A stretch of DNA of 45,786 bases, taken from the NCBI GenBank assembly GCA_015499985.1, contig JAAAUF010000176.1, positions 1 to 45,786 on the forward strand, in the 5' to 3' direction. Position numbers and translations under genes: made by a program. The stretch comes from Haplosporangium gracile (Eukaryota; Mortierellomycota; Mortierellomycetes; Mortierellales; Mortierellaceae). Position 1 is the first letter of the stretch. Each line of letters opens with the position of its first letter. The notes under the pieces are model-generated. The model was given only the letters and a program-made list of their open reading frames with translations. It searched no databases and was not told where the DNA came from. Of the stretch, positions 1 through 11,508 are shown one piece after another.

Positions 1-1242
1 GAGTCTCGTACGAAGAGGCCGAGGGCTGATGGGATGCGGTGTCAACCTCAGAGGAGGAGGACGACGAGGGCGTCAACTAAACGAGAGCAAAAAAGAAAAA
101 AATGTTACATACAAGGTTGACAGAAACGGGCGAGGTTGCTCTTTTTTTTTGGTGTGGTCTTAATTGTTATACTTACGGGCTGGTAGTCTCGGGGTCAAGA
201 GAGACGCAACGGCCTTTTGCACGATGAGTGAGAACCCTAGGTTTGGGTTGGACGTACTTGTTGTTCTTGATATGAGTCATGGTGTAGGTAGAGTGAGGGG
301 AAGAGATGTGTCCAATTGGTTGTGCGAGAAGTAGATGGAATGGTGCTTGACTCCTGAACGAAAAAAAAAGGACTTATTTTTTCTTCTCGTTTGACGATTT
401 CCGCTACTGCCAAACGCGCACCTTGTGTTTGCGAAATACGTCGAGGGTCGTTGGTTTGTACGTTAGCATTTTCGTATTAGAAAGCCTGCGCAGTTGACAG
501 AAAAACGTCAAATGCGCAAATGTGCGGCGGATTTATTTTGGTTCTGGCCGTATTTTGACGACCCCTAATCTCAGGTGCACTACAAATACTACAGTCTACG
601 CATTTGGCGGTTGCAGAAAATGTCAAACGAGAATAGAATTAAAAATATTTCTCTCGCTCAGTGTCAACCATCAACTCATTTTCTTTTCTCGCAAACAACT
701 AAACTCACCTTCCCTCAACTTCACCATGGGCCTCGTCAAAACCGACAAGAATATCCTCAAGTTCTCATTGTCTGTTAACGATATTGGGCATGGTTTATTA
801 TTTTGTGATGGGGGGATGAGGAAAGAAGAAAAACGAGCAAAGGAGAACGAGAAGAGGCAAGGAGGAAGAGAAGGTGGTGCCAAGGAAAGTGAAGGGAAAC
901 GAATAATCGAAGGTGTGTGAAAAAAAAATCCGACGAAATGCGTCAGTGTATTTTTTTTGAGTACGTGAAATTTGATACTCGAAACTCCTTCGGCTTGAAA
1001 TAAAATACAATTGGTCCTTTTTCACGCCGTTGTCGTGAGGCTTGACGACCCCTAACATCATATGCGCAATCATCGCAGAAGGTTGAGAATGACAAACCGA
1101 AAACTAGTTTTTGACGAGCACAGACGCCTAATCTAGTTATCTTGTTTGTGCATGTCTTCGTTACTCTTTCCTTCTGTACACACTCTCATTTCAAATAGAT
1201 ATCCACATATAATATCAAGCAATTGTTTTATTCATGTCTATC
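1..1242. other. Left-edge intergenic region, no supported gene
   Basis: No member of the monooxygenase family and no recognisable protein is seen here. In the plus frame starting at base 3 an acidic stretch reaches TGA at 27-29, and after that stop an acidic run continues to TAA at 78-80. This could be the tail of a gene outside the window but is too short to support. A CACC-ATG context at 726-728 opens a short plus-strand reading frame whose product is not recognised. Bases about 815-900 are purine-rich on the plus strand, like the array promoters. A 14-bp direct repeat (TTGACGACCCCTAA) occurs at 555-568 and 1042-1055. Confidence 0.4.
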
Positions 1243-3467
1243 TCAAACAACAGCGGCAGCGGTGGCCATTTTCTGGGTCTCTTCCTCTTTCTCCTTTTGG
1301 ACGCGTCTCAATGGATCCTGAGAGAGAGTTTCAAGTGTGCCACGTTTGGGTGTCTGGGGCAAGAAATTGACTTGAGGGCGGTAGGCGTTGTCCTTTGACA
1401 TTTGCTTCATCTGCATCGACTTAGGAACACAATTGAATAAAATGTAGCGCAGGATTCGCTCCGAAAAAGTCTGATTTTTGAAAAGAAAATACGAGAAAAA
1501 AATACAATAAAAAAACAGTGAGAATCTGTGATCTACAACAATGTGTTTGTTCATATCCACATGAAGGAGCTTGTAGTTATAACAAGGACGGGAGTTGGCG
1601 AAAAAAAAAAACTTACATGGCCGAATTGCAACTTGGCAGCCAATTGCGTTTGTGCGTACTGCTCCTTGACAGCCTCGTATCGCTCTTCCTTGTACCCTTT
1701 GAATGCATTCTTGATGTTTTCGAAACTGGTTGGCTTAATATCGTACAGGTGATTGGCGAGGATGACAGCATCCTGCATTGCATTGACAGCTCCTGCACCC
1801 GTGCTTGGTAAGAGCTGGAGAGGTAAAAAAGTAAGTGATTGATACTGTGGTTAGAACGAATCTGATGATAAGGGATGGGTAAGTTCCTTAAATCATCGTG
1901 ATTTTTCTCACCTTGTGGGCAGCTATAAAAGTGAAGGAAAGAAACATAGGTAAACAAAGCCTTAGCCTTGAAGGGCGGCAAAAACATGAGTATGGAAAGA
2001 AAGACAACTAGCATACAAAACAACGCGCGTACCATCGCCGATCAAGACAGTTCGTCCGTCGTGCCACGTCTCGAACATCATATCCTCAAAGTACACCTTG
2101 GAGACAACTTCAATAGAGGTAGAGTCGAATAGGTCGCCCATAGTACCATAAGTGGTCTTGAAGTGACGAATCGAATCCATCATCCTTTGATTCTGCTGGG
2201 GTACCCAGTCCGACGTTCTGAATTGGTCGTCAGCGATCTCGGTAACGCCTAACTGAACAACGACATTCCAGCAGATCCTATTCCCTGGAACGGTGAATGT
2301 GCACCACTATTGAGACGTGCAGTACCAAAAAATGATACAGTTGAGCAATTGATTTATCCTACACGCGTGCATAGTTTTTGTTTCTTATGAAACGATATGA
2401 TTCAAATTACCGTGTATGGAGTGTTTCCGTCCCCAATGATGCCATAGGTCTGGCAGTCCTCTTTCAAGACATCAGGATATTTAGTAGGATCGAGGGCTTT
2501 GGTCGTTCCTACCAACGAAATATACCCCTTCTTCATACTCAAGTTGTCGGTTTTAGGGAGTAGTCCTTGCTTTTCCAATGTCTTGTACAAGTGCTGGCGA
2601 ACGGCACTGTGAGCACCATCAGCTCCAACGAGGATGTCGCCATGGATGGTAGTGTTGTCGCTAAATCGTACCATGACTCCTTCGTGGTTTTGTTGAAATG
2701 ACAAGATTTTCTTGGACAAGTGCATTTTTTCCGTAGGGATCTTGCGGAGCAACATGTTATGTAGCTCGGGACGAGGAAATAATTGGCGTTCATATCCCAT
2801 GCTATGGAAAAAAAATCAAAGCCAAGTAAGTTTGTGAAAGAGAAAAGAAAGCAAAATTGCTCTTCATAAAATCAACAAAAGCAAGTTTGGTAGGCCTACA
2901 CTTCTGGGGAAATAGACGTGAAATTGGCAATGAGCTTCAGCTTGTCCGTCAGTACAGACCCGCCATCTCGCAGTGGTTTCGAGAAGGACAGCAGTTCCTC
3001 GTAAAGGCCCAATTGTTCGAATGCGGGAAAGACGTTTGGCGTCTATACAGTGAGCAAATACGGCAATGCAGTGAGGAATTTTGTTAAAACGGTTCCTAAA
3101 ATTAATTTAGTCGTGCAATTAATATGGACGCCCATTTTTACCAGACACATGATGGCTCCTAGTACCCATAGTCGCAAAGAAGGATGGGAGAGGCTAGAAT
3201 GGTGAGTTATGGGTCGTATGCATGTATGCGCTGTACATTCAACTACTGACACATATTTAATTCCTTACCAAGAGGTTTGATCTCGGCAGAGCGCTCAAAG
3301 ATCTCGTAAGGGATCCCTGCTTTCTCCAGGAGAATACCAAGGAAAAGCCCTCCCAGACCTCCACCAGCGATCAGCACGCGGGGAGGTCTATCAGTCACCA
3401 GAGGAGGCAGGTCACTACCTTTGAAGCCTCCTGTGGGCGTAGGCTTGGTCTCGCTCTTAACACTCAT
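1243..3467 (-). CDS. FAD-dependent monooxygenase, array copy 1 (intact, 8 exons)
   Basis: Group A flavoprotein monooxygenase, predicted 486 aa. Such enzymes use NAD(P)H and O2 to hydroxylate or epoxidise a small, often aromatic, substrate; the substrate here is unknown. Exons in transcript order: 3269-3467, 3142-3158, 2900-3042, 2411-2801, 2033-2306, 1912-1922, 1617-1814, 1243-1470; all junctions are GT-AG and the phases join in frame. The FAD dinucleotide motif GGGLGG is at residues 35-40, with the ribose-binding acid at the end of strand 2 (E58 in YEIFER). The DG motif (GDILVGADGAHSAVR) centres on D181-G182, and GDAAH is at 340-344, completed by the 11-nt exon 6. The C-terminus is a charged tail (QKEKEEE) ending AAAVV. 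There is no signal peptide, so the protein is probably cytosolic. Exon 1, intron 1 and the proximal promoter are identical to those of copy 3. The family assignment is firm; the function beyond it is not. Confidence 0.9.
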
Positions 3468-3590
3468 TCTTGTAGGAGGGCGGAGAGAGAGGGCTGATAT
3501 AGAAGGGTGGACGGAGACAGAAAGAGGTGAAATAGGGGAACGAATATGAAAAAGACGGAATGGGCGGTAGGGGAGGTAGGGATGATAGGG
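3165..3590. repeat. 426-bp tract identical to 10414-10839 (copies 1 and 3)
   Basis: Base-by-base comparison by eye shows no difference between this tract and 10414-10839. It covers intron 1, exon 1 and about 120 nt upstream of the ATG. Identity stops abruptly at exon 2 on one side. On the other side it fades over about 65 nt with a few indels and substitutions. The rest of the two genes is clearly diverged. Confidence 0.9.
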
Positions 3591-3808
3591 GTGTGAGGGT
3601 TGGGGAGGGATGGAGGATGATGGAGGAATGCAAGACGAGAACAAGATGATGAGAGATGTGAATGGGGGACGAGATGAGATGGACCGAAGTTGGTACTTTG
3701 TCCCCTTCCCTCTCATTCTCCTCTTCTTTCCTTCGCTGTCCTTTGTTTTTAATTGCTCTTGGACATCGGTTACACAAGATTAAATTTTTTTTCAACGGTG
3801 GGATAAAA
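3468..3808 (-). promoter_or_regulatory. Upstream region of copy 1 with shared array elements
   Basis: A plus-strand purine-rich stretch (CT-rich on the coding strand) follows the start codon. The shared element GTTACACA is at 3769-3776, 302 nt upstream of the ATG. A T-tract and a weaker form of the second block (AACGGTGGGATAAAAT, about 3793-3808) follow. The elements are recognised only because they recur at the other copies; their binding factor is unknown. Confidence 0.5.
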
Positions 3809-4027
3809 TAATCAGGTGTGCCTCAAAGAGCAATCGGGCCCAGATCAATCTCAAGGATGAGCGGCGTAAGAATGTGTTCGATCGGTGCCGTCTCAATGGC
3901 GGCCTAGTATACCTTTGTAATTTGCCGTTATGTAAGTAGATTGTCGTTATCCGTAGCTCCATCAGTAATGAACACACTGTGCGACTCTTCGTCCCCCTTT
4001 TTTTCATCAAAAATTACGTCAACGAGT

Positions 4028-4957
4028 TGTTACATAACCTTTAGAGAGAAGCGAGGTGCATGTTGCTGATAAAGTTTTCGGAGGCATGCTCTCTATGCAT
4101 ACCTCCCGGGTCCGTGATCAGGAATTGTTCAGTTGAGAGGCGAATCGGGAGCCTGTCATTGGGGAAAATGCAGCAAGAGCGGTCAAAGGCGCAACCAGAA
4201 GAAGACAGAGGGGAAAAAGAAGAAAGCCCTAGGATAGAGAGCTCTAGAAGGTAGAGTGAGAAGAGAAGGGCTAGATAGATGAATGTCCAGCGGAGGATGG
4301 ACATCAAGGACAAAGAGAGAAAGTGTGTGGGAAAAATGATATATATTTAGATGTAAGTACGAAAAGGAAACTGAAGGGAATTCTAAGATAATTGCTAGCT
4401 ACTTATATGGAGGGGAGGTTCGGTTAACGTCCAGGAGGGTCGGAGTCGCGGGATCGGCAGAGCATCAGAGCCCTTGGGAGAGCTTCTCGGGTCGGAGCTG
4501 CCGGGGCCTAAGGGAGTCGGCCAGGTAGACCAAAGCGTACTGGGACTCAGGATCCTAGGGGCAGTAGGAGACATGGCGACCAGGTAGACTACAGGGGGCC
4601 CTACTTAAGGGAAAGCAGGGAATCCTGACAGAATGAGTCTAGATATAGAGTACTCCGGCCTAATGCAATATTTTGTTGTAGAGAATGAACAAATATGTAT
4701 ACTTCTACAGAAAAGGATGTTTTTGATTGTCAAGAGACATAGGAAGAAAGGCAAAGAGAAGAAGGAGAGAAAGTGGCGGATGGAAAATAGGGAAGCCAAA
4801 TGAGAGGAATGAAAGAGAAAAAATGAAGCAACGAGGTGAAGGAACGGTAGAGAGATGATGCAGAATATAGCTATCTTTTCTCTTTTTTCCCCTTGCTTTT
4901 TCTCGTTTTTCCTTCGTCCTCCATTACATGCGTCCTCTCTCTTGTTGGACTCTAACA
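4028..4957. mobile_element. Possible solo LTR remnant
   Basis: The segment begins TGTTACATAACC and ends GGACTCTAACA, giving TGTTA...TAACA inverted termini about 930 bp apart. Inside, 4430-4620 is a GC-rich block unlike its AT-rich surroundings, with two similar GGCNACCAGGTAGAC-like words, and no coding sequence. These traits fit a solo LTR of a fungal retrotransposon. No target-site duplication is evident: the flanks read CGAGT and TGTAC. No second LTR, primer-binding site or polymerase gene is in the window. It may instead be unrelated intergenic DNA. Confidence 0.3.
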
Positions 4958-5401
4958 TGTACACAGAATCGATTGTTTCCTTCTGACACGCAACATAGTG
5001 GGATCAATGGGCGACTCTTGACCAACTCTGTTAAGTAAGCGTGTTAGAGAGCGAGGATAACAAGGACAAGGAAAACAGAGAGAGGGCAGAGACAAAGGCG
5101 AGCAATGAAGCAATGTAATCTGGCAGTAGGAGAGGCGCCTAGGGAGCCATGCTATTTTATCTTTCGCTGGCTGCTCCATGATCAGTTGAGCGAGGTCTTG
5201 TCTCCTTTTCTCATTTTTTCATTGGACCAAATCATTTTTTGCGCAAAAATTGAAATGAACAGTCGTCACTGGAGAGACTTTGGCTACATGCACACAGTAC
5301 ACAGCACACTGTTTTAGTGGGACTTGCAAAAACGCTTTTGCACTGGCGTTTAGTATGGTATCTCGAAGAGAAGTAACCCTCTTCCTGGCATCCCCTTCCT
5401 C
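4958..5401. other. Intergenic, nothing recognised
   Basis: This stretch lies between the possible LTR and the 3' end of copy 2. No family exon, RNA gene or shared array element is seen. Confidence 0.5.
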
Positions 5402-7508
5402 TTACTGAACTCGCTTCGAAGGCCACTGAGGGATAGTTTCCAAAGTACCACGCTTGGGTGCGGGGGGCAAGAAGTTAGCATGTGGACGGTAGGCGGTATT
5501 CCTCAACAGTCGCTTCTTCTGCGCAGATTCTGGCATCCAATTGAAAATGACATGTCGCAGGATCCTCTCCATAACCGTTTATGAAGTCGATGAAAAAAAA
5601 ATGGCGAGCAAAAAAAAATTAGCAAAGCGCTGCAAAACTGACTCTTCACGTCAACGAAAAAAATGGCCAGACTTACATGACAGTACATCAACTTGGCGCC
5701 GATGTTTGACTGGGAATATTACTCCTTGACCGCATCGAAACGCTCGTTCTTGTAGCCGTTCATTGCGGCCTGGACATTCTCGAAATTGGTAACACTGATG
5801 TCGACATATGGTTGGCAAGAAGTACTGCGTCTTGTATCGCGTTCACTGCACTTGCACCCGTACTTGGCAGCAGCTAATAAAAAAAAGTAGGGACGGAGGC
5901 GCTTTAGTAAGGAGGTCCGTTGTGGAGCATTCGTTCTTTTTACATATGTCACTTTCGGTACATTACCTTATGTGCAGCTACGGTAACACATTGAAAAAGA
6001 AGTTGTGTAAATAATGAGCAAATTTGGTCAGACGTGGTCGTTCACGTGCACGGACTATACGCAAGAGGACCTACCATCGCCAATCAAGACCACGCGGTCA
6101 TAATTCCATGTCTCGAAGAGCTTGTCTGCAAAGGCAACCTTGGAGACGCGATTGATCTGGGTAGCATCAAAGAGATCGCCTAAAGTGCCATAGGTGGTCT
6201 TGAAGTGTCGAATAGAGCCGAGCATCTTTTAGTTATTCTGGGTTACCTAGTGAGCTGATCAAACATCTTCGTCAGCGGTAGAAGAGATTCCGAGCTGTAT
6301 GACAACGTTCCTGCCGATTTTGCTGCCCGGGACTGTGAATGTTGCCTACTTCGGGGGCGGTGTTCAAATGAAAGTGTGGGAAAGTATCCTTCTGATTAGT
6401 GCTCGCAGGAACTCTCTTTTTTTTTCCGATTTTGGTCGAATTGGGCTAAAACTTACAGTGTTCGGGGTGTTTCCGTCTCCGATTATAAAGACAGTATCGC
6501 ATTTCTCCTGAAGAACGCAGGAGTACTTGATTAGATCGAGGGCGTCGGTGGTCTCCACTAACGAGATGTATCCCACGCTCATGGCCTCGGTATCCGACCT
6601 GGGGATAAGGCCTTGCTTGTTCAAGGTCTTGTAGAGATGACTACGGATTGCACTGTGCGCTCCGTCTGCACCAACGAGAATGTAGCCTTGTATGGTAGTG
6701 TTGTCACTGAAACGGTGCGTGGCCCCTTCATGGTTCTGCCGGAAGGAGAGCACCTTCTTTGGCATGTGCATCTTTTTCGGAAGAACCTTGTTGTAGAGCA
6801 TGTAATACAGTTCGGGTCGAACAAACAGGATGCGATCATAACCTACATTAAATAATGGTAACAAGGAATGTCAATTCGTAAAGTCTCAAGCTTGCACGAT
6901 ACTTTGAAAAAAATGGACAACAGAAAGTTCGCACTTACGCGTCAGCTGGTAGACCAATACTGGAGCGATGACTTTCAACTGATCTAAATAAAAACGCCCT
7001 TCACGACCTCTTTTTGCAAAGGCCATGAGCTCCTCGTAGAGGTTCAATTGCTCGAAGGCAGGAAGGATGTTTGATGACTACGTTTGTGCATATGCGAAGA
7101 GAAAAAAAAGTCGGGCGCGGTGTAAGTCCAGGAATGGATTTCCCAACGACAAAGAGAAAAAATGAAAGTGGGCGAGAATGATCTTACCAGGCACATAATT
7201 GTACCTAATGCAAAGGTAGTAAGGTGTATCACCGAGTATTAGTTGCTATGCAAGGGCTGACATTCTCAAGTACATGTACTTAAAATGAACAACTCCCACC
7301 AAGGGGGCTTGGTTTCGGCGGAGCGCTCAAAGATTTCATAGGGAATGCCTGCTTTCTCCAGAAGGATGCCGAGGAAGAGACCAGCTAGACCGGCGCCAGC
7401 CATAAGTACATGAGGAGGATTATCCAACTCCAGAAAGGGCAGGTTGCTCGACTTGAAACCAGTAGAGTGAAATGGGTTGCCAAGTACGTTGCGACCAGAA
7501 TTACTCAT
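5402..7508 (-). pseudogene. FAD-dependent monooxygenase, array copy 2 (decayed)
   Basis: All eight exon positions are still recognisable, but the frame is broken many times. Exon 1 (7300-7508) has GAGLAG intact but one extra C in the KPLG codons just before the donor, so its phase is wrong. The 17-nt exon 2 is at 7188-7204 and exon 3 at about 6939-7077. Exon 4 (about 6456-6845) is still open with a DG motif. Exon 5 carries TGA and TAG stops in the segment corresponding to QFxSSDWVP. Exon 7 has a 1-nt deletion near the ANHIYD position and a TAA where other copies have EQYPQ. The last exon ends early at TAA. It carries the TEAMSVG signature of exon 4, shared with copies 4 and 9. No upstream GTTACACAGC element was found, so it may not be transcribed from a normal promoter. 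Confidence 0.9.
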
Positions 7509-8039
7509 TATCAAAAAGGGGTTTGTAATGGTGAGTGAAAAGGTGAAAGAGATGAGGGATGATGTCACAAGTGAGAGAGCGAGATGAGAAATCACGAAGA
7601 GATGAGATCGAACCGAAGTTCACTCTTTTTTTTTTTTTTTTTTTTCACTCTTCCATACCTTCTCCGTCTTTTCCTTCCTTTTCCTAACTTCTCTTATTTT
7701 TTGTTTTGTGTGTTTATTTAAGCATTCGGAGCTCTCATTTTTTTGTACAAAGCGTCAACGGACCAATCACGTTCAGCCTGTTCCTCGTGTGAGAGGATAG
7801 AGAGAGTGATGTTTGTGGTGGATGTTGACCCTCAATGGTGCCAAAGAATGAGTGGGTCAATATCTAAAAGGTGTCCTGATAATGCCTCGTCTGCGGCTGC
7901 CCTTCGTTTCACCAACAAAAAAAGCGTGATGCCCGCGGTTGCGCCGTTTTTTTGTAATTTGTTTCCTGGGAGGGAAAAAAAATAACAGTCGCATTTTGAT
8001 TGAGCGCAAACTTGGTCCGGTTGCATGCAGGCGGTACAC
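7509..8039. other. Intergenic upstream of copy 2, no array element
   Basis: This would be the promoter of pseudogene copy 2, but the GTTACACAGC element seen at other copies is missing. A run of about 21 T occurs near 7626-7646. The short reading frames here match nothing recognisable. Confidence 0.5.
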
Positions 8040-8425
8040 CAATTTTTTTAATACGGGGTCGATGTACTGGTGTCAATGTTTTTAATAAAGAGAAGCAAAA
8101 ACAGGCGCCCGCTTCTTGGCCTCCTCCACTCTCATGGTGAGTGTGAAAGAAGAATGGTGGAGATGGTTAATGTTGATGCGAATAAAAAGAAGAATGAAAC
8201 GATAAGAAAGTAGATCGAACGAACAACAAAGAGAGATGCTTAGTGAAGGCCCTGAGAAAGAACAGACAGGCAGTTTGTCCTCTCCAACATGCCAGTGGTA
8301 CCTTACACGATACGTGTCCTCCATTTGAAAATTAAAAAAAAAAAAAAAAAAAAAACTATCAGGCTGATTCATGAGTACAAGACCGTTAAGCAATGATCGA
8401 TCGTTCCTGAATTGACGGCGCACCT
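8040..8425 (-). pseudogene. Collapsed array copy, relic R1 (promoter plus last-exon scrap)
   Basis: On the minus strand a CACC-ATG at 8133-8135 opens a frame of 17 codons ending TAA near 8082. It contains EEAKK, coded by a 14-nt match to the tail of copy 3's last exon. Upstream is a purine-rich stretch, then CTTACACGAT at 8302-8311, like the array element, 167 nt from the ATG. An A-tract and the word CAATGATCGATCGTTCCTGA follow. The upstream part aligns with relics R2 to R4. Reading: a family copy whose body was deleted. An independent repeat family is the alternative. Confidence 0.45.
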
Positions 8426-8509
8426 AAATCTCACACAGGTGTTGGTTGTGACAATTGCTCAACTCTATCTTCGTATATTTCTATCTCTTGTAGTGGAAAA
8501 ATAAATGAT

Positions 8510-10716
8510 TCAAAGGGCAGCGGCAACCACTTTCTTGGCCTCCTCCTCCTCCATCTGGGCACGCTTCGAGGGCTTCTGAGGGGTAGTTTCCAAAGTACCG
8601 CGTTTGGGTGCCAGTGGCAAAAAGTTGGCTTGGGGACGGTACGCACTGTCCTTTGTCAGTTGCTTCATCTGCAACGATCTAGGGACCCAGTTGAATAGAA
8701 TGTGTCGAAGAATTCTCTCCCAGATAGTCTAGGCGACCAAAAGAATGTGTTATGAGAAAGCGAAGAGAGTCAATGAGCTGCTGTTGCTGTCTACAGCAAC
8801 GTAGTTTTTCAATGTCCTTGCGAAGAAGGTCCAAGGCAAAAAAAGATTTGGGTACGGTAAAAAAAACTTACATGACCGAACTGCATCTTTGCAGCAAAGT
8901 ATGTTTGTGGGACCTGCTCCTTGACAAGGCCAAATCGCTCTTTCTTGAAGTCACTCAATGCTTTTTTGATATTCTCAAAACTAGTTGGCTTGATGTCGTA
9001 CAGGTGATTGGCGAGAATAACAGCATCCTGCATGGCATTCACGGCGCCGGCTCCAGTGCTTGGAAGGAGCTAGGGACAAAAAAAAGATAGTGATTGATGC
9101 ATCGGTTAAACCGAAAATGCTATTATCGAGCCAAAAACGCTTTAACCACCATTTGTTTCTCACCTTATGAGCAGCTATAAGAAGAAATAAAACAATGCAA
9201 GGATAAACAAAACATTAGTTGAAGGCGATAACTGCGTATGAGCATTGACAGGCGAAAATCAAGCAAAGAAATATGTACGTACCATCGCCGAGCAAAACAG
9301 TTCGTCCGTGGTTCCATGTCTCAAAAAGCATGTCTTCGTAATACACCTTGGAGACGCCTTCGACAGGAGTAGAATCGAAGAGATCGCCCATGGTGCCATA
9401 AGGGGTCTTGAAATGACGAACCGAGTCCATCATCTTTTGATTCTGTTGAGGAACCCAGTCCGAGGTCCTAAACTGGTCGTCCGCAACCTCGGCAACACCC
9501 AACTGAACAACGACATTCCAACATATCCTGCTGCCAGGCACGGTAAAGGTCACCCACTATCGAAATGTGCAATGTCAAAGAATGAACTGGCTGAGCAAAC
9601 GATTCTATTATATGTGCGCATATTTGCGATTCATTTGTCAATGAGTGGACGCGATTTACTTACAGTGTATGGAGTGCTTCCGTCTCCAATCATACCATAA
9701 CTCTGGCAGTCCTCTTTCAAGACATCTGGATACCTCTCTGGATCCAAAGCATTCGTCGTTCCAACCAAGGAGATATATCCCTTTTTCATATTCTGGCTGT
9801 CAGTCTTGGGGAGGAGACCCTCCCTGGTCAAGGTCTTGTAGAGGTGCTGACGAACGGCACTGTGGGCTCCGTCGGCGCCGACGAGAATGTCACCGTGGAC
9901 GGTGGTATTGTCGCTGAAGCGCACCATGACCCCCTCATGGTTTTGTTGGAAGGACAAGACCTTCTTGGACATGTGCATTTTTTCAGCGGGTATCTTGCTA
10001 AGTAACATGTTGTGCACATCTGGACGAGGAAACATCATGGGCTCATATCCCATGCTAGAATGAGAGAAAAGTTAATGCAAGGTTTTGAGCGAGAGGCAAG
10101 CCACTTACAAAAAATAAAAAACAAAGGGTGCACTTGTGGCTGACCTACATTTCAGGACCAACAGGTGTAAACTTGGCGATGAACTTCAGCTCGCCCGTGA
10201 GCATATATCCATTCTCGCGCAGGGGCTTCGAAAACGACGCAAGTTCGTCATAAAGACCCAACTGTTCATAAGCAGGAAGGATGTTTGGCGACTATAAAGG
10301 AGAAGAATGTAGAGAGAGGCTTTGTTAGAACGGTTACTGGATTTGATTTTGACATGTAGTTGATGTTATGAAATGAGTGCCTATTATTACCAAATGCATA
10401 ATGGCTCCTAGTGCCCATAGTCGCAAAGAAGGATGGGAGAGGCTAGAATGGTGAGTTATGGGTCGTATGCATGTATGCGCTGTACATTCAACTACTGACA
10501 CATATTTAATTCCTTACCAAGAGGTTTGATCTCGGCAGAGCGCTCAAAGATCTCGTAAGGGATCCCTGCTTTCTCCAGGAGAATACCAAGGAAAAGCCCT
10601 CCCAGACCTCCACCAGCGATCAGCACGCGGGGAGGTCTATCAGTCACCAGAGGAGGCAGGTCACTACCTTTGAAGCCTCCTGTGGGCGTAGGCTTGGTCT
10701 CGCTCTTAACACTCAT
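8510..10716 (-). CDS. FAD-dependent monooxygenase, array copy 3 (intact, 8 exons)
   Basis: Predicted 483 aa. Exons: 10518-10716, 10391-10407, 10149-10291, 9664-10054, 9283-9556, 9164-9174, 8872-9069, 8510-8728. GGGLGG in exon 1 (identical to copy 1), GDILVGADGAHSAVR in exon 4 and GDAAH across exons 5 and 6 are all present. Exon 3 is 143 nt, a length shared only with copy 1 and (before its duplication) copy 5, and exon 4 begins MGYE, so copies 1, 3 and 5 form one subgroup. Exon 2 reads GAIMHL, with His replacing the usual Cys. The tail ends MEEEEAKKVVAAAL. No frame lesion was seen, so it is probably functional. Confidence 0.9.
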
Positions 10717-10839
10717 TCTTGTAGGAGGGCGGAGAGAGAGGGCTGATATAGAAGGGTGGACGGAGACAGAAAGAGGTGAAATAGGGGAACGAATATGAAA
10801 AAGACGGAATGGGCGGTAGGGGAGGTAGGGATGATAGGG
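10414..10839. repeat. 426-bp tract identical to 3165-3590
   Basis: This is the partner of the identical tract in copy 1. It covers intron 1, exon 1 and the proximal upstream region of copy 3. The sharp left edge next to exon 2 suggests a gene-conversion endpoint. Confidence 0.9.
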
Positions 10840-11049
10840 TGTGAGGGTTGGGGAGGGATGGAGGAGGATGGAGGAATGCAAGACGAGAAAGAGATGATGA
10901 GAGAGCGAGATGAGGACCCGGGTCAAGATGAGGAAAGGTTTGCACCCTTCCTTCTTCATTTTCCCACTCATCCTCTCTCTCTCCGACGGCATTGAATTGA
11001 ATGTTACACAGCTTTCAATTATTTTTTTTGAAGGCAATGGTTGACGAAA
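10717..11049 (-). promoter_or_regulatory. Upstream region of copy 3 with shared array elements
   Basis: GTTACACAGC is at 11003-11012, 287 nt from the ATG. A T-tract and the second block CAATGGTTGACGAAA (11035-11049) follow. The region between ATG and element is purine-rich on the plus strand, then pyrimidine-rich just before the element. Confidence 0.55.
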
Positions 11050-11508
11050 AAAACAAAAATCAAAGAGCAATTGAAAAGAGAACCAGACTTATACGCTGTT
11101 TGCTTTTACGCAGGAGACGGAGGAGAAGACGAGAAAGGAAAAGTCCAAGGAAGGATATCTATTCTTGATAATGTGTCAAATGATAGTCAAGAAAGTGTCT
11201 CTGGGGTTGATTATGGCCCTCATAACGATTATCCTCTATCAATCTCTTAACGGTCAACATTGGCATCATTTCCTTTCTCCTTCGTCATATCAGATATGAA
11301 ATGTGTGAGAAAATCAGCCACCCGAGAAGTGTTCTGTGAAAATTGGGAGAGAGCGCCACACCTTTTCTCGCTTTAGGTTAGCGCCAAGCAAACACAAACA
11401 ATGACTCTGAAAGCACGAACAAAAAAAATGCTTGTTTATCATATTAAGCACAGATGAGTAGTGGGCATGGTCATTGTACAATTCCCTTCCGACAGCAGCG
11501 ACTTTTTG
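11050..11508. other. Intergenic, nothing recognised
   Basis: No gene or repeat is recognised. An A-run followed by TGCTTGTTTAT near 11421-11440 resembles the 3'-flank of other copies and probably belongs to the orphan exon to its right. Confidence 0.5.

Noticed and set aside
3..80. Acidic reading frame at the left edge as the end of a plus-strand gene
   Set aside because: Only eight codons precede a TGA in frame, and the acidic run after it would need readthrough. There is no motif to support a call.
522..920. 132-aa plus-strand frame with a good ATG context at 726
   Set aside because: The translation turns into low-complexity Lys/Glu/Gly from purine-rich DNA and resembles nothing known. 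No splice pattern was convincing.
8082..8135. 17-codon frame in relic R1 as a functional micropeptide
   Set aside because: It is more simply explained as an ATG fused to a scrap of the last exon. Nothing similar is conserved in R2 to R4.
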